A stretch of DNA of 64,000 nt from Hymenobacter lapidiphilus. GTDB lineage: Bacteria > Bacteroidota > Bacteroidia > Cytophagales > Hymenobacteraceae. Both the position numbers and the translations under genes were made by a program. Shown piece by piece: positions 33,643 through 42,276 of this stretch. The notes beneath the pieces are model-generated. The model had not been told where the DNA came from. It worked only from the letters and a program-made list of their open reading frames with translations, and searched no databases. Location of the stretch: the NCBI RefSeq assembly GCF_003417065.2, contig NZ_QVLT01000025.1, positions 1 through 64,000 on the forward strand, given 5' to 3'. How positions within the stretch are numbered: position 1 is the stretch's first letter; each line of letters begins with the position of its first letter.

Positions 33643-34323
33643 TTAATGGATAAGCAAGTAATAGACGACAAAATGCTCGACCTTGAACTTAGTGTACCAC
33701 TCGGCGGGGGCGACCTTGCTTTGGGCCAAGCTGCAATACTGAAGGTAGCCGTCGGCTTCGTAAGGCAGGGTGTAGACCAGAAAGGGCACTTTTTTGCCCA
33801 CTGGAAAATGGTGCTCCAGTGTGGGCCGTTGGCCGGAGTCAGCTGCGGGGGACTTGCGGAGTTGGTAAGGCCAGATATCCGCCCGCATACTGTAGAGACT
33901 TCCTTTTGTGCCCATCGCTTGGAACGACTTCGTGTTACGGCCTGCGGCAAATACGAACACGTTATCCAGGCGTGAATCCGTGGCTTGCCGGGCATACACC
34001 TCCAGTCCAAAATGCCCCCGGGAGTCGAAGCGGGACAAGCGGCTCTCCGCGGCTACTACTTCCTTCTCCGGGCTTGCCACCCCCTGGCGATACTCCTGGT
34101 AGGTTAAGAGCAAATGCTTGCCGGCCAGGCGGGCCTCGGTTACTTCCACGCGCAACCGCTCCACCCCGAGTACATGGGACAGGAGTTGGTTTAACTCCGC
34201 GTCATCCGCGCCCTGGCGGAGGGCCACGCGGACGCTGTCCGGACGTGCGTCGGCGGATTGGGCATAAACATAAACAGGTGGGGTAGCCAGCACGGCGCAG
34301 CAAGCCAGGAGAATAGTTTTCAT
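33643..34323 (-). CDS. Exported unknown protein beside a two-component system
   Basis: 226 residues from ATG 34323 with a signal peptide (ILLACCAVLATPPVYVYA). The mature protein is soluble-looking (RPDSVRVALRQGADDAELNQ and GHFGLEVYARQATDSRLD); family not recognised. It is divergent from the histidine kinase gene across 129 bases that carry four phased GTTAA repeats, so it is probably a target of that regulator. Confidence 0.6.
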   Translation of the reverse strand: MKTILLACCAVLATPPVYVYAQSADARPDSVRVALRQGADDAELNQLLSHVLGVERLRVEVTEARLAGKHLLLTYQEYRQGVASPEKEVVAAESRLSRFDSRGHFGLEVYARQATDSRLDNVFVFAAGRNTKSFQAMGTKGSLYSMRADIWPYQLRKSPAADSGQRPTLEHHFPVGKKVPFLVYTLPYEADGYLQYCSLAQSKVAPAEWYTKFKVEHFVVYYLLIH

Positions 34324-34375
34324 GGGGGTGATAAAAAGTGTGATGCAAAGCACGCCGCGGCGCCACGCGGGATAG

Positions 34376-34410
34376 GTTAACGCGCGTTAAGCAGTGTTAA
34401 AGAGTGTTAA
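34376..34410. promoter_or_regulatory. Four GTTAA repeats at exact 10-base spacing (response-regulator operator)
   Basis: GTTAA occurs at 34376, 34386, 34396 and 34406, once per helical turn, as expected for tandem binding of OmpR-family dimers. The first two also form the palindrome TTAACGCGCGTTAA. The block lies between divergent start codons. Confidence 0.65.
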
Positions 34411-34438
34411 ACCCAGGCCGTGCTGCGAGCAAACCCGT

Positions 34439-34446
34439 TACTTTCG
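34439..34446 (+). promoter_or_regulatory. -7-like box TACTTTCG before the kinase gene
   Basis: TACTTTCG differs by one base from TAnnTTTG and lies 6 bases before the ATG, which would give a leaderless or near-leaderless transcript; alternatively the true start codon is downstream. Confidence 0.4.
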
Positions 34447-34452
34447 GGGCCT

Positions 34453-35979
34453 ATGAAGCGACGTATAGGCCTGTTAGTGGTGCTGATGGCCGCCTGCACG
34501 GGGGTTCTGGTTGGTTTGCAGGCTTACTGGAACGGGCAAGCCTATCGCAATACCACCCGTGCCTTCCGCCGCGAGGTGCAGGAGGCGTTGACGGACGCGG
34601 CGGGGCAGGAAATCCGCTTGCGCCAACACGCTCTGCTGCACCGTTATCGGGAGTGGCTGGCCGACACTAACTCCATTCGCCTGCAGCTGAGAGCCCTGCC
34701 CCTGGACGGGTCGCCCGTTTTTGTGATTGCTGACAAGCACCCCTGGCCTGGGGAACGCCGGGCCCCATACGACATCGGTTTCGCGGATTTTCCGGGCCCG
34801 GTCCGGCGGCTGGACCCGGCCGCGCGGGCGTTTTTTCTGCGCCGTTTTACTGCGGGCCTCGTGGCCAGCGACGTACGCCAGGGACTGGTGTACTACTATA
34901 CCCGAAGCTTGGGCGACCGCCTCCACGCCGCCTACCAAGCCGACCGGGTGGATTCAATGCGGTTGCGGCGCCTCTACGCCCAGGCACTGCACCGGAGGGG
35001 CATCGATACGCCCTTCCGGCTGGATTTTGCCGGTTCGCCGTTGGCATCGCCCGCGGCGACAGGCCTTGTCACCCGGGCGGTCAACGTGAGTGCGGTCAAC
35101 AAAGCGGGCGTGGTGGTGCGGGCCGGCTTGCCCGACCCGGACCTGGTGTACCTGGACCAGATGAAGTGGGTGTTGCTGAGCTCACTGGGCCTGGTGGGCA
35201 TCGTAGTAGGCTGCTTTGCCTACGCGGTGCGGGCCTTGCGCAGTCAGGAGCAGTTGGCGGAGTTGAAGAACGACTTCGTCAACAACATGACCCATGAGCT
35301 GAAGACGCCGGTCGCCACTATTGCCGTTACGGCTGAGGCGCTGAACGCCTATGCGCTGAACCCCGTCGATACGGCCGAGTACCTGGCTATCATCCGGGCC
35401 CAGGCAAGCCGGCTGGGCCGGTTGCTGGACAAAGTGCTGGAAAGTGCCGTGCTGGAATCTGCCCGCCCGGCGCTGGACCCGCAGCTGCTGGATTTGGCTG
35501 CCTTAGTGGCGCAGGCGGCGCAGCAGGCGCTGCCGCAGCTGGCGGAACGAAGGCAGCATCTTAATCTGCATCTGCCCCCCACTCCCCGCCCCGTGTTCGT
35601 TGCCGGCGACCCGCTGCACTTGGCCAATGTCCTGGCCACGCTGCTGGACAACGCCTATAAGTACGCCGACCCTGCCAGCGAGATAGTGTTGGGGTGCAAC
35701 GTAAGCGACGGCGCGGCCGTGGTCCGTCTCACCTCGCACGGCGCGCCCATCCCGACGCACCACCAACCGCGGGTGTTCGAGAAGTTTTTCCGCGTGCCCA
35801 CGGGCAACCGCCATGACGTGCCCGGCTACGGGCTGGGGCTGCACTACGCCCGGCAGATGGCCGCCCGCCACGGCGGAAGGCTGACGCTAGAATGCCGCGG
35901 CACCCGCACCACCTTCGTGCTCACCTTACCCCTTGCCGCCCATGCCACCCATGCCCCGGTTGCTGCTCCTAGAAGATGA
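34453..35979 (+). CDS. Sensor histidine kinase (HisKA type)
   Basis: 508 residues from ATG 34453. Membrane helix at about 4-22, periplasmic sensor domain to about 240, second helix WVLLSSLGLVGIVVGCFAYA, then HisKA with the phospho-His in NNMTHELKTPVATIAVTAEA, N-box LLDNAYKYADP and G-box GYGLGLHYARQM. It autophosphorylates and passes phosphate to the overlapping response regulator. Complete and of normal length. Four GTTAA repeats upstream suggest autoregulation. Confidence 0.93.
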   Translation: MKRRIGLLVVLMAACTGVLVGLQAYWNGQAYRNTTRAFRREVQEALTDAAGQEIRLRQHALLHRYREWLADTNSIRLQLRALPLDGSPVFVIADKHPWPGERRAPYDIGFADFPGPVRRLDPAARAFFLRRFTAGLVASDVRQGLVYYYTRSLGDRLHAAYQADRVDSMRLRRLYAQALHRRGIDTPFRLDFAGSPLASPAATGLVTRAVNVSAVNKAGVVVRAGLPDPDLVYLDQMKWVLLSSLGLVGIVVGCFAYAVRALRSQEQLAELKNDFVNNMTHELKTPVATIAVTAEALNAYALNPVDTAEYLAIIRAQASRLGRLLDKVLESAVLESARPALDPQLLDLAALVAQAAQQALPQLAERRQHLNLHLPPTPRPVFVAGDPLHLANVLATLLDNAYKYADPASEIVLGCNVSDGAAVVRLTSHGAPIPTHHQPRVFEKFFRVPTGNRHDVPGYGLGLHYARQMAARHGGRLTLECRGTRTTFVLTLPLAAHATHAPVAAPRR

Positions 35980-36637
35980 ACTGCCCCTGGCCCGCGTCGT
36001 GCGCGAGAGCCTCGAGCGCGAGGGCTTCCGGGTGCACCACGCCCCCAATGGAGTGCTGGGCCTCGCGGCCTTTCGCCGCGAGCCGTTTGATGTGTGCGTG
36101 GTCGACATCATGCTGCCCCAACTCGACGGCCTCTCGTTCGTGGCCGAACTTCGGCGTTCCCACCCACTGGTGCCAGTGCTGTTTCTTACCGCCAAAGTGC
36201 AGCCGGCGGACGTGGTGCGCGGCTTTGGGGTAGGCGGCAACGACTACCTAAAAAAGCCCTTTAGCCTGGAAGAACTGCTGGTGCGGCTGCGCGAGCTGCT
36301 GCGCCGGGTAGCGGCCGTTCCGGAGTTGGGGGCGTCCGTGCCACTGGGCTGCTACGTCTTTGTGCCCCACACCCAGCAGTTGTGGCTGGACCAGCAGTGC
36401 CACGCGCAGCTCTCGCATCGGGAGAGTGAACTACTGCGCTTGCTGGTGCAGCACCCGTTGCTAGACCGCAAAACAGCGTTACTGCAGCTCTGGGGCGATG
36501 ATTCCTTTTTTCACGCCCGCTCGATGGACGTGTTTATCTCCCGCTTGCGCAAATACCTACGTCACGACCCGCGGCTTACTATTCTTAACGTGCGAGGGGT
36601 CGGCTATCGGCTGGTTGCCGCTCCTGCGTCGGATTAG
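35951..36637 (+). CDS. OmpR-family response regulator
   Basis: 228 residues from ATG 35951 (35942 is also possible); overlaps the kinase gene by about 29 bases. Receiver domain with LEDELP, phospho-Asp in VVDIMLPQLDG and Lys in YLKKPFSLEEL; winged-helix Trans_reg_C domain ending in YLRHDPRLTILNVRGVGYRL. It should bind the phased GTTAA repeats at 34376-34410 and control this operon and the divergent exported-protein gene. Confidence 0.93.
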   Translation: MPRLLLLEDELPLARVVRESLEREGFRVHHAPNGVLGLAAFRREPFDVCVVDIMLPQLDGLSFVAELRRSHPLVPVLFLTAKVQPADVVRGFGVGGNDYLKKPFSLEELLVRLRELLRRVAAVPELGASVPLGCYVFVPHTQQLWLDQQCHAQLSHRESELLRLLVQHPLLDRKTALLQLWGDDSFFHARSMDVFISRLRKYLRHDPRLTILNVRGVGYRLVAAPASD

Positions 36638-36826
36638 CCCTTGATTTAGTCTGATGCCGGAGCGGCCCAAGATGGAGGCTTTAAGATGAAAAGCAACCAA
36701 GTACGGGGCGGTCGAATTAAAACAGCTAGAAAAGGACGCTGATTCGGCTAGAAACAGTAGTAAACCGTGCTCAAGGTAAGCACCACTTCGACGCACCTGA
36801 GCATTTTTGGCGAACAACACCATACA

Positions 36827-36872
36827 GTTCATCGAAAAGGTCGTGCCTTGAACGCGGCCTTTCACTGAAAGA
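36827..36872 (+). repeat. Array repeat, diverged full type, forward orientation
   Basis: GTTCATCGAAAAGGTCGTGC, then CTTGAACGCGGCC, then TTTCACTGAAAGA. The rest of 36638-36966 has no gene. Confidence 0.6.
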
Positions 36873-36916
36873 TACTGTGATAAAAAGCAAGGGATTGGGC
36901 GAGGTTTTTTACATTT

Positions 36917-36940
36917 AGGCCTCCTTAAGGAGGGCCTTTG
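36917..36940. terminator. Terminator-like hairpin near IS110 right side
   Basis: AGGCCTCCTT pairs with AAGGAGGGCCT with one bulged base. Lies 27 bases beyond the end of the transposase gene. Confidence 0.5.
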
Positions 36941-36966
36941 GGTTCATCCTGCGTAGCCTCGGCCGG

Positions 36967-38028
36967 TTAACTGGCCGGGGCTACTTCTTTTTCCGGGCAC
37001 CGGGCCGGGTGGTAGTGCGGGTCGTAGGCGCAGTCGTTTTTCCACAGCGAGTAGCAGAGCAGCAGTAGTTTGCGCATGACGGCAATCACGCCGGGCTTGC
37101 CGCTGGGCTGGCGGGCCCGCAGCCGGGCGTAAAAGGCGATTTGCTGCGGGTTATAGCGCAGGCTGCTGACGGCAGGCAGGTAGAGGGCAGTGCGCAGGCG
37201 CACGTTGCCGCGGCGGGAGATGCGCGTGGCCCCCGCCGAGAGGCCGCTTTGGCGCTGCACCACGTCCAGCCCGGCGTAGGAGGCGAGTTGGCGCTCGTTT
37301 TCCATCAGCACGAAGCCGTTGGTTTCGGCCACCACGACGAGGGCCGTCGTCAGGCCAATGCCCGGCACACTTGTCAGGTGGGCCAGCTTGCGGGCCAGTT
37401 CCGGTTCCGTCGCCAGCAGCGCGGCCAGGTCGTGGTCCACCGCGTGGAGTTGCTGCTCCAGCAAGTGCAGGCGGTTGTTGAGCCGGTCCAGCGTGCGCGC
37501 ATCGGGCTGATAACTGTGCTCGTAGGCGTGGCGCTGGGTTTTGAGCCGGGCGGCCTGCTGGGTGAGGCTCTGCCGTTCGCGGGAAAGGGCGCGCAGCTGG
37601 CGCAGGGCGGGCGTGGGCGGCTGCCAGGCCGGCAAGGCACGTTCCAGGCCGAAGCGGCACAGCAGGCGGGCATCGAGTTGGTCCGTTTTACTCTTCTGCT
37701 CCGTGCTCTGGGCAAAGTGCTTGACCTTATTGGGCAGCAAGACGCTTAGCGCTTGCGCTTGGTCGGCTAAAAAGTAGGCCAGTTCTTCGTAGTACACCCC
37801 GGTGGCCTCCACCACAAACCAGCAGGGAGCGTCAACCCCCTGCTGCTTGCTGGCCCAGGCCAGCAGCGCGGCAAAGCCCGCCAGGGTGTTGGCAAACGTG
37901 ATTTCTTTGCCAAAAGACATGTGCTGGTGGAGGTCGATGCGGCCGAAACAGGCCACAAAGGTGTCTTTGGCGATGTCAATCCCCACCACGTATTTGAGGG
38001 GAGCGGGGACGGTGCGTGCAGGAGCCAT
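36967..38028 (-). CDS. IS110-family transposase
   Basis: 353 residues. N-terminal DEDD RuvC-like domain (VVGIDIAKDTFVACFG, WFVVEATGVYYEELA, KSKTDQLDARLL) and C-terminal Transposase_20 domain (LTSVPGIGLTTALVVVAETN, YAGLDVVQRQSG, with the conserved Ser-Arg-Arg-Gly stretch). These enzymes insert without DDE chemistry or inverted ends, guided by a bridge RNA coded in the element flank. ATG at 38028 preferred. It sits inside the array between two units. Confidence 0.93.
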   Translation of the reverse strand: MAPARTVPAPLKYVVGIDIAKDTFVACFGRIDLHQHMSFGKEITFANTLAGFAALLAWASKQQGVDAPCWFVVEATGVYYEELAYFLADQAQALSVLLPNKVKHFAQSTEQKSKTDQLDARLLCRFGLERALPAWQPPTPALRQLRALSRERQSLTQQAARLKTQRHAYEHSYQPDARTLDRLNNRLHLLEQQLHAVDHDLAALLATEPELARKLAHLTSVPGIGLTTALVVVAETNGFVLMENERQLASYAGLDVVQRQSGLSAGATRISRRGNVRLRTALYLPAVSSLRYNPQQIAFYARLRARQPSGKPGVIAVMRKLLLLCYSLWKNDCAYDPHYHPARCPEKEVAPAS

Positions 38029-38034
38029 ACACAA

Positions 38035-38290
38035 GAAAATAAAGAGAGAAAAACGCAGCCAGTCAGGTTTCTACCGCAACTATCCTTGTACAAATGCGGG
38101 ATGCGCTGGTCCGGCCGGGCTCCCTCCATACTGTGCAGTCTTCAGGCAAAAACGGAAAACGGGGCACCGACTCTTTCACACACGGTCAGCCCCGAGGGGC
38201 CGCCGTTCGGAGCGTTGGGTGTCCCCGTTTCCTTTTCTGGCTACCTTTCGACCGAAAGGCAATGCAATCATACAAGGAGCGTAGTAACAT
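38035..38290 (-). ncRNA. Candidate IS110 bridge-RNA region
   Basis: About 250 bases 5' of the IS110 transposase and without a convincing gene. It has several self-complementary blocks (for example AACGGGGCACCGA against GTGTCCCCGTTTC at 38158-38231). In IS110 elements the 5' non-coding end specifies the guide RNA, so this is where it should lie. Exact ends and loops cannot be fixed by eye. Confidence 0.4.
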
Positions 38291-38333
38291 ACTTAGGGCT
38301 TAACTGCTTGACTTAGCCGAAATCGAAACTGAC

Positions 38334-38873
38334 ATGACAACCCAAGTGTGCGAGTTTGTCGCCTACGGCGAAACAGAAAGTGCGCCTTTGTGCGTCTGCT
38401 CCCTGGCCAGCGCGCAGGTTTGGCAGGGTGCTGAACACGACGAGACTCGGTATTGGGAGGTGGTCGAAGCAATAGGACAAGACCTGCTGTTTCGGTTCGA
38501 CACGCAACACCACTTTTTCAACACGGAGACCGGCAATTTTGCCTTGTTCCGGTCGGCCGACGCAACGGAACTGGTGGTGGCGGAAGTCATTACCGCCGAA
38601 GAATCAGCCGCCCTGCCTTGGCGGGGAGTCCGGTTCTCGGTCAATCCTGACACGCGAACGCTGTTGCCGTTACGGGGCTGGATGTGCTTCTTCGACGCTA
38701 CGCTGACCTTGCCCGCGTCCCTGTTGCCCCAGGCCGCGCTGTACGCCGTGGACAAAAGCGCCCCTTGGAATGCCGCCGTGCTGGACTGCCGCTATGATGC
38801 GGCCTACGAGGTCACTTTTAGGTCTGATACCCTACACATGGAAGGCATTTGCTTTCGCCAAGAGGCTATTTAG
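38334..38873 (+). CDS. Unknown protein in the array
   Basis: 179 residues from ATG 38334. Beta-rich and soluble-looking, with VAYGETESAPLCVCSLASAQ near the start and WEVVEAIGQDLLFRFDTQHH after it. Family not recognised. A full-type repeat begins 14 bases after the stop. Confidence 0.6.
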   Translation: MTTQVCEFVAYGETESAPLCVCSLASAQVWQGAEHDETRYWEVVEAIGQDLLFRFDTQHHFFNTETGNFALFRSADATELVVAEVITAEESAALPWRGVRFSVNPDTRTLLPLRGWMCFFDATLTLPASLLPQAALYAVDKSAPWNAAVLDCRYDAAYEVTFRSDTLHMEGICFRQEAI

Positions 38874-38887
38874 GACCAGTACCAGCC

Positions 38888-38938
38888 GTTTAGCGAAACG
38901 GTCCGAAGGTAAACGCGCTCTGTTCGTTCAAAGAAGGG
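38888..38938 (+). repeat. Array repeat, full type, forward orientation
   Basis: GTTTAGCGAAACGGTCCGAA, then GGTAAACGCGCTCT, then GTTCGTTCAAAGAAGGG. The inner 27 bases are identical to the copy at 39427. Confidence 0.85.
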
Positions 38939-38951
38939 TTTCTTTACTTTA

Positions 38952-39397
38952 ATGAAATTAAGCCAGTTGCCCCTGTTGGCCTTTTTGGCCCTTTTTGGCT
39001 GCTCAAGTCGACACCAGTCCTCTTATCGCTACGGCGACATTTGCATCACCCGCGTGGACGAACCGGGGCACAGCTACTTCTACTGGGGCACTTCCGCCAG
39101 GTCCGCCACGGCCGACGTCTCGGTGGACTACCACGAATACGGTTCGTCCTTGGATGGATACATGGTATTCAATCCCGATAAATCCGTCAGTGTCATCGGG
39201 GTGTTGGGCTATTTCCAAACCACCGGCTCCACGCATCCAGTGCCGTAAAAAGCACTCCCAATGAACAGTTTATCTCGTGGCGCGACAGCATAGCAGGTCG
39301 CTACCGGAACGTGGTCCGGCTTCGTTCCGAAGAAGCTGTGGAACGCCAAGAGAACACGGCCAATAAATCGGCAGTACTGGTGTCGGCTCGTGAGTAG
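38952..39397 (+). pseudogene. Small lipoprotein, probably frameshifted
   Basis: ATG 38952 opens a lipoprotein with lipobox LALFGCSS. The intact frame is only 98 residues, ending at 39248 in GSTHPVP. From about 39235 the -1 frame continues as coding-like sequence (SAVKSTPNEQFISWRDSIAG, RYRNVVRLRSEEAVERQENT) to TAG at 39395-39397. The natural protein is therefore likely about 147 residues and broken by a one-base indel. If the read is correct, a truncated lipoprotein is made. Confidence 0.6.
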
Positions 39398-39426
39398 CGA
39401 GAGTTGATGGACAATTCCTACGCGAA

Positions 39427-39477
39427 GTTCATTGAAACGGTCCGAAGGTAAACGCGCTCTATTCAGTTGAAGGAGCG
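39427..39477 (+). repeat. Array repeat, full type, forward orientation
   Basis: GTTCATTGAAACGGTCCGAA, then GGTAAACGCGCTCT, then ATTCAGTTGAAGGAGCG. Best match to consensus; lies between converging genes. Confidence 0.85.
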
Positions 39478-39485
39478 TTATTTCC

Positions 39486-39890
39486 TCATTTGCTAGGGTA
39501 GTAGGCCACTAGCTGCCACTTGCCTGCTCGGTACTCGATGCGGAATCCTGAGGGGTAGTACCCGGCCTCTAGGTCTAGTCGGCCCACTTCCAGCGCTGCT
39601 TGGGTCGGGCTCAGGAGCCGGACTCTCAGCGGCTCCTGTTGATACAACACGGCGAAGCGGCGTAGCGCTTCGGCGTACGCCGTTGGCTTGACTCCCTGCA
39701 TCAGCGAGGCAAAGGCGGTATCGGTCATGAGTCCCTTGCTCGTAGCAAGTGAGCCGGTTTCCAGCTGCTTGAGCAGCCGGTGCCAGGCCTGTGCGACTTC
39801 CGTCTCTTGGGGGCTTGGCGCTTGCCCAAAAGAGGGGAAGGCGTGTCCAAGAAGAACGAGCATCACTACACAAGCGCATTTGGTCATCAT
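39486..39890 (-). CDS. Exported unknown protein
   Basis: 134 residues with a signal peptide (CACVVMLVLLGHAFPSFG). The mature part, VAQAWHRLLKQLETGSLATS through IEYRAGKWQLVAYYPSK, resembles small NTF2-like or DUF4864-type periplasmic domains, but the match is not firm. Its 3' end is 8 bases from the repeat at 39427-39477. Confidence 0.6.
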   Translation of the reverse strand: MMTKCACVVMLVLLGHAFPSFGQAPSPQETEVAQAWHRLLKQLETGSLATSKGLMTDTAFASLMQGVKPTAYAEALRRFAVLYQQEPLRVRLLSPTQAALEVGRLDLEAGYYPSGFRIEYRAGKWQLVAYYPSK

Positions 39891-39934
39891 CGTACGCGAA
39901 GGCAGCTGACAGTGAGGAGGGGCAACTTACAACA

Positions 39935-39966
39935 GTTCACATAAACGGTCCGAATAGAATAACGAG
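39935..39966 (+). repeat. Array repeat, short type, forward orientation
   Basis: GTTCACATAAACGGTCCGAA then TAGAATAACGAG. Same sub-type as 22521-22552 in opposite orientation. Confidence 0.7.
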
Positions 39967-39980
39967 CTTATCTGTGAAGC

Positions 39981-40493
39981 TTAGAATAATATAAACCCCA
40001 GGACCGCGTACACGAACGCAGTCAAGGCCGTGTACTGGTATAACCTCACGCTACGCTCGTTAGACAAAGCAAAATACGTACGCACCGCTGGGGTCGTCAG
40101 CAAATACAAAGCCGCTGTCATCATCGCGATGTTGAGCCAATTCTCGATCACCAGAGCCCGCGGCCTGTGCGTACGAATAACCAAGGAGATAACGGGAACA
40201 ACCCAGAAAAGCAGGTGTAAAAACAAGATGCCTGCGTAGGCCAGCGGGCGGCGCCTAAAGGCCGCCAATGCCGCGAGCACCGTTCCTACAAAAGGTAGCA
40301 GCATATACCCCAAGGCTAGAAGTTCAGCGTCGAGGAAAGGAATATTGTACGGCCCGATGTGGCCCGGATGAAACTTATAAAATACACTGATTTTTATGAG
40401 AATGCCGTTGGCGGCAAGCAGAACAAGTAGCCCCCAGTAACTACGAATTGCTGTTTCAATCAACCGCAAGGAAGGAAAAGAAGGAATAGACAT
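39981..40493 (-). CDS. Small integral membrane protein
   Basis: 170 residues with about five membrane helices, among them SYWGLLVLLAANGILIKI, LALGYMLLPFVGTVLAALAA, AGILFLHLLFWVVPVISLVI and the C-terminal helix YTALTAFVYAVLGFILF. Family not recognised. Single-gene unit between repeats at 39935 and 40552. Confidence 0.6.
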   Translation of the reverse strand: MSIPSFPSLRLIETAIRSYWGLLVLLAANGILIKISVFYKFHPGHIGPYNIPFLDAELLALGYMLLPFVGTVLAALAAFRRRPLAYAGILFLHLLFWVVPVISLVIRTHRPRALVIENWLNIAMMTAALYLLTTPAVRTYFALSNERSVRLYQYTALTAFVYAVLGFILF

Positions 40494-40551
40494 GAAACAA
40501 GGCCGTGAGCGGCTGGAAAAAGCATAAAAAGGCGAAGCTTCGCCTGCACTG

Positions 40552-40601
40552 ATTCAGTGAAACGGTCCGAAGGTAAACGCGGCCGTTTAGTTGAAGCAGC
40601 C
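40552..40601 (+). repeat. Array repeat, full type, forward orientation
   Basis: ATTCAGTGAAACGGTCCGAA, then GGTAAACGCGGCC, then GTTTAGTTGAAGCAGCC. Inner 23 bases identical to the copies at 38888 and 39427. Confidence 0.85.
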
Positions 40602-40619
40602 ATTGGGGCGTCGCAGGTT

Positions 40620-40862
40620 TCAGGCTTTCTTTTCGCTGTTTCGCGCCATCATGAGCAAGCCAAGCGAGCCGAATGTCACGGCCAGACCTGTCCAAGTAAG
40701 GGTGGTGCCCATCGACCGGCGTGCGGCTTGCGCCTCCGGGGTCCGCTTATCGTTCGGACGTGGGTGGTCGACTCCGTATACTAAGCCAATTCCCATACCA
40801 CTTAAGAAAATGCCGAGTATGGCGATAGCAAGGCAAACTGCTTTTTTATGTGTTGGCTTCAT
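40620..40862 (-). CDS. Small membrane protein with two helices
   Basis: 80 residues from ATG 40862. Two hydrophobic helices (AVCLAIAILGIFLSGMGIGL and LTWTGLAVTFGSLGLLMMA) separated by a charged loop. Hairpin membrane topology; function unknown. Single-gene unit of the array. Confidence 0.55.
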   Translation of the reverse strand: MKPTHKKAVCLAIAILGIFLSGMGIGLVYGVDHPRPNDKRTPEAQAARRSMGTTLTWTGLAVTFGSLGLLMMARNSEKKA

Positions 40863-41030
40863 GGTACACAACAGGCAAGAAGGGAAAATGAGAAATAAAG
40901 CAAAGGTGTCACCTCGTTAGGCATTCCCAACACCTACTTCCAAGTATAAGGCTGGGGGTGAACAGAAAAGCGCCAAGTCTAATTAGGATTGTTTTCCTAA
41001 ATCAAAAATGCCAGCAACATGCCACAATGT

Positions 41031-41069
41031 GTTCAAGCAAACGGTCGAAAGCGCGAAACGGATAGCTAG
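41031..41069 (+). repeat. Array repeat, short type, forward orientation
   Basis: GTTCAAGCAAACGGTCGAAA then GCGCGAAACGGATAGCTAG. Confidence 0.6.
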
Positions 41070-41094
41070 ATGAGGAGCGACTTACACGCCCTCG

Positions 41095-42165
41095 CTATAA
41101 GGTTCCTGCCGGCCGTTGGCCTGCTGCCAGCGCTACTAGCTGGTCCGCAGTGTAAGGTATAGTAAACACCTGCGGGTCGGTATGAAACGCCTGAAACAGG
41201 GCGAAGATGTAGCGCATGCGTTCCTTAATGCGCGCCCAGTCTTTGGCAGCGGTGTGAGCTACCGACGAACCTCCCGCCTGCGCGGTGCCACTTCCCAGGC
41301 GCAACAGGGCTAAGGCCGCCTGAACAGACGGGTCGCTGTCCGCCTCTAGGGGCTGGATGGGTGCCGGTACGTCGTGCGCCACCGCCAAGCGATGGGTCCC
41401 GATATCGAATTGAAGTAAGCGGCCCGTCACGCACCGACGGATAATGAGGGGCATAGCGCCCTGAATATAAGGCTCCAGCCGCACATGCTCGTGCCACACG
41501 GCAAAGCAGTTGCCTAGATAAGTAGCCCGCTGTTTTTGTCCAATATTGCTCGCGTGATAAGCAATATAGTACTGCGAAAATGCTTGCCGTAAGAGTTCCT
41601 GGTTCTGTTCGCCCACCGGTCCTGGGTGCAACTCATGCAAAAATAAGGCAATGTCCGCTGGTTGCATGGCAGCCGCTTTGGGGAGCCACTCTAAGAACCG
41701 GACTGTTTGCAGGCCAATGTCTTCGAGGACTGTGCGGTTGCCGGCCAGCACCAAGCTAGCGGACCGGCGCCGGCTACGACGGATAATCAAATGTCCGGCC
41801 GTCAGCCCACAGCCTGCACCCAACAGGGCAGCCAGAGGCAGCCACCCGGCTGCCCACCCCAGGAGCCTGCCGCACCCGATGCCCACCAGGCCGCCTACAA
41901 GGCTGCCTGCAATAGACCCATCGCGGCGGGCATCATCCAGGTCTTCCTGCCGAATCGTGACCCCGGCTTTGCGCGAGCCCCACACTGCCCAGCTGTGGAA
42001 ATTGGCTCCGGCTCCTTCTCCCAAGGCCGCTTGCAGGGCCTGCGAGAGTAAGTAGTGACACCGGGTAATGAGCAGGTTAGCCAGCACTGGGTCAGGCTGA
42101 CGTAGGGCGGCTTGAATCTGCTGGTGCAAAAACGCAGGTTGAGAAACGGGGGCTAAAGCAGACAT
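41095..42165 (-). CDS. Unknown protein with central membrane hairpin
   Basis: 356 residues. A glycine-rich hydrophobic stretch at about 85-125 (AGSLVGGLVGIGCGRLLGWA) forms one or two membrane helices; flanking parts are soluble, with WAVWGSRKAGVTIRQEDLDD before and RLEPYIQGAMPLIIRRCVTG after. Resembles conserved Bacteroidota proteins of unknown role; no family named with confidence. Single-gene unit near the right end of the array. Confidence 0.55.
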   Translation of the reverse strand: MSALAPVSQPAFLHQQIQAALRQPDPVLANLLITRCHYLLSQALQAALGEGAGANFHSWAVWGSRKAGVTIRQEDLDDARRDGSIAGSLVGGLVGIGCGRLLGWAAGWLPLAALLGAGCGLTAGHLIIRRSRRRSASLVLAGNRTVLEDIGLQTVRFLEWLPKAAAMQPADIALFLHELHPGPVGEQNQELLRQAFSQYYIAYHASNIGQKQRATYLGNCFAVWHEHVRLEPYIQGAMPLIIRRCVTGRLLQFDIGTHRLAVAHDVPAPIQPLEADSDPSVQAALALLRLGSGTAQAGGSSVAHTAAKDWARIKERMRYIFALFQAFHTDPQVFTIPYTADQLVALAAGQRPAGTL

Positions 42166-42276
42166 AGGCTAGTACCAGCGCAAATGAGCAGGGAAGGTAA
42201 CGCAAAGTCTGTACGCAGCAACTGCCGAGTAATGCCCTACATTCCGCAGTCGGAGTCGGAGTCGGTCAGCAAAGAT

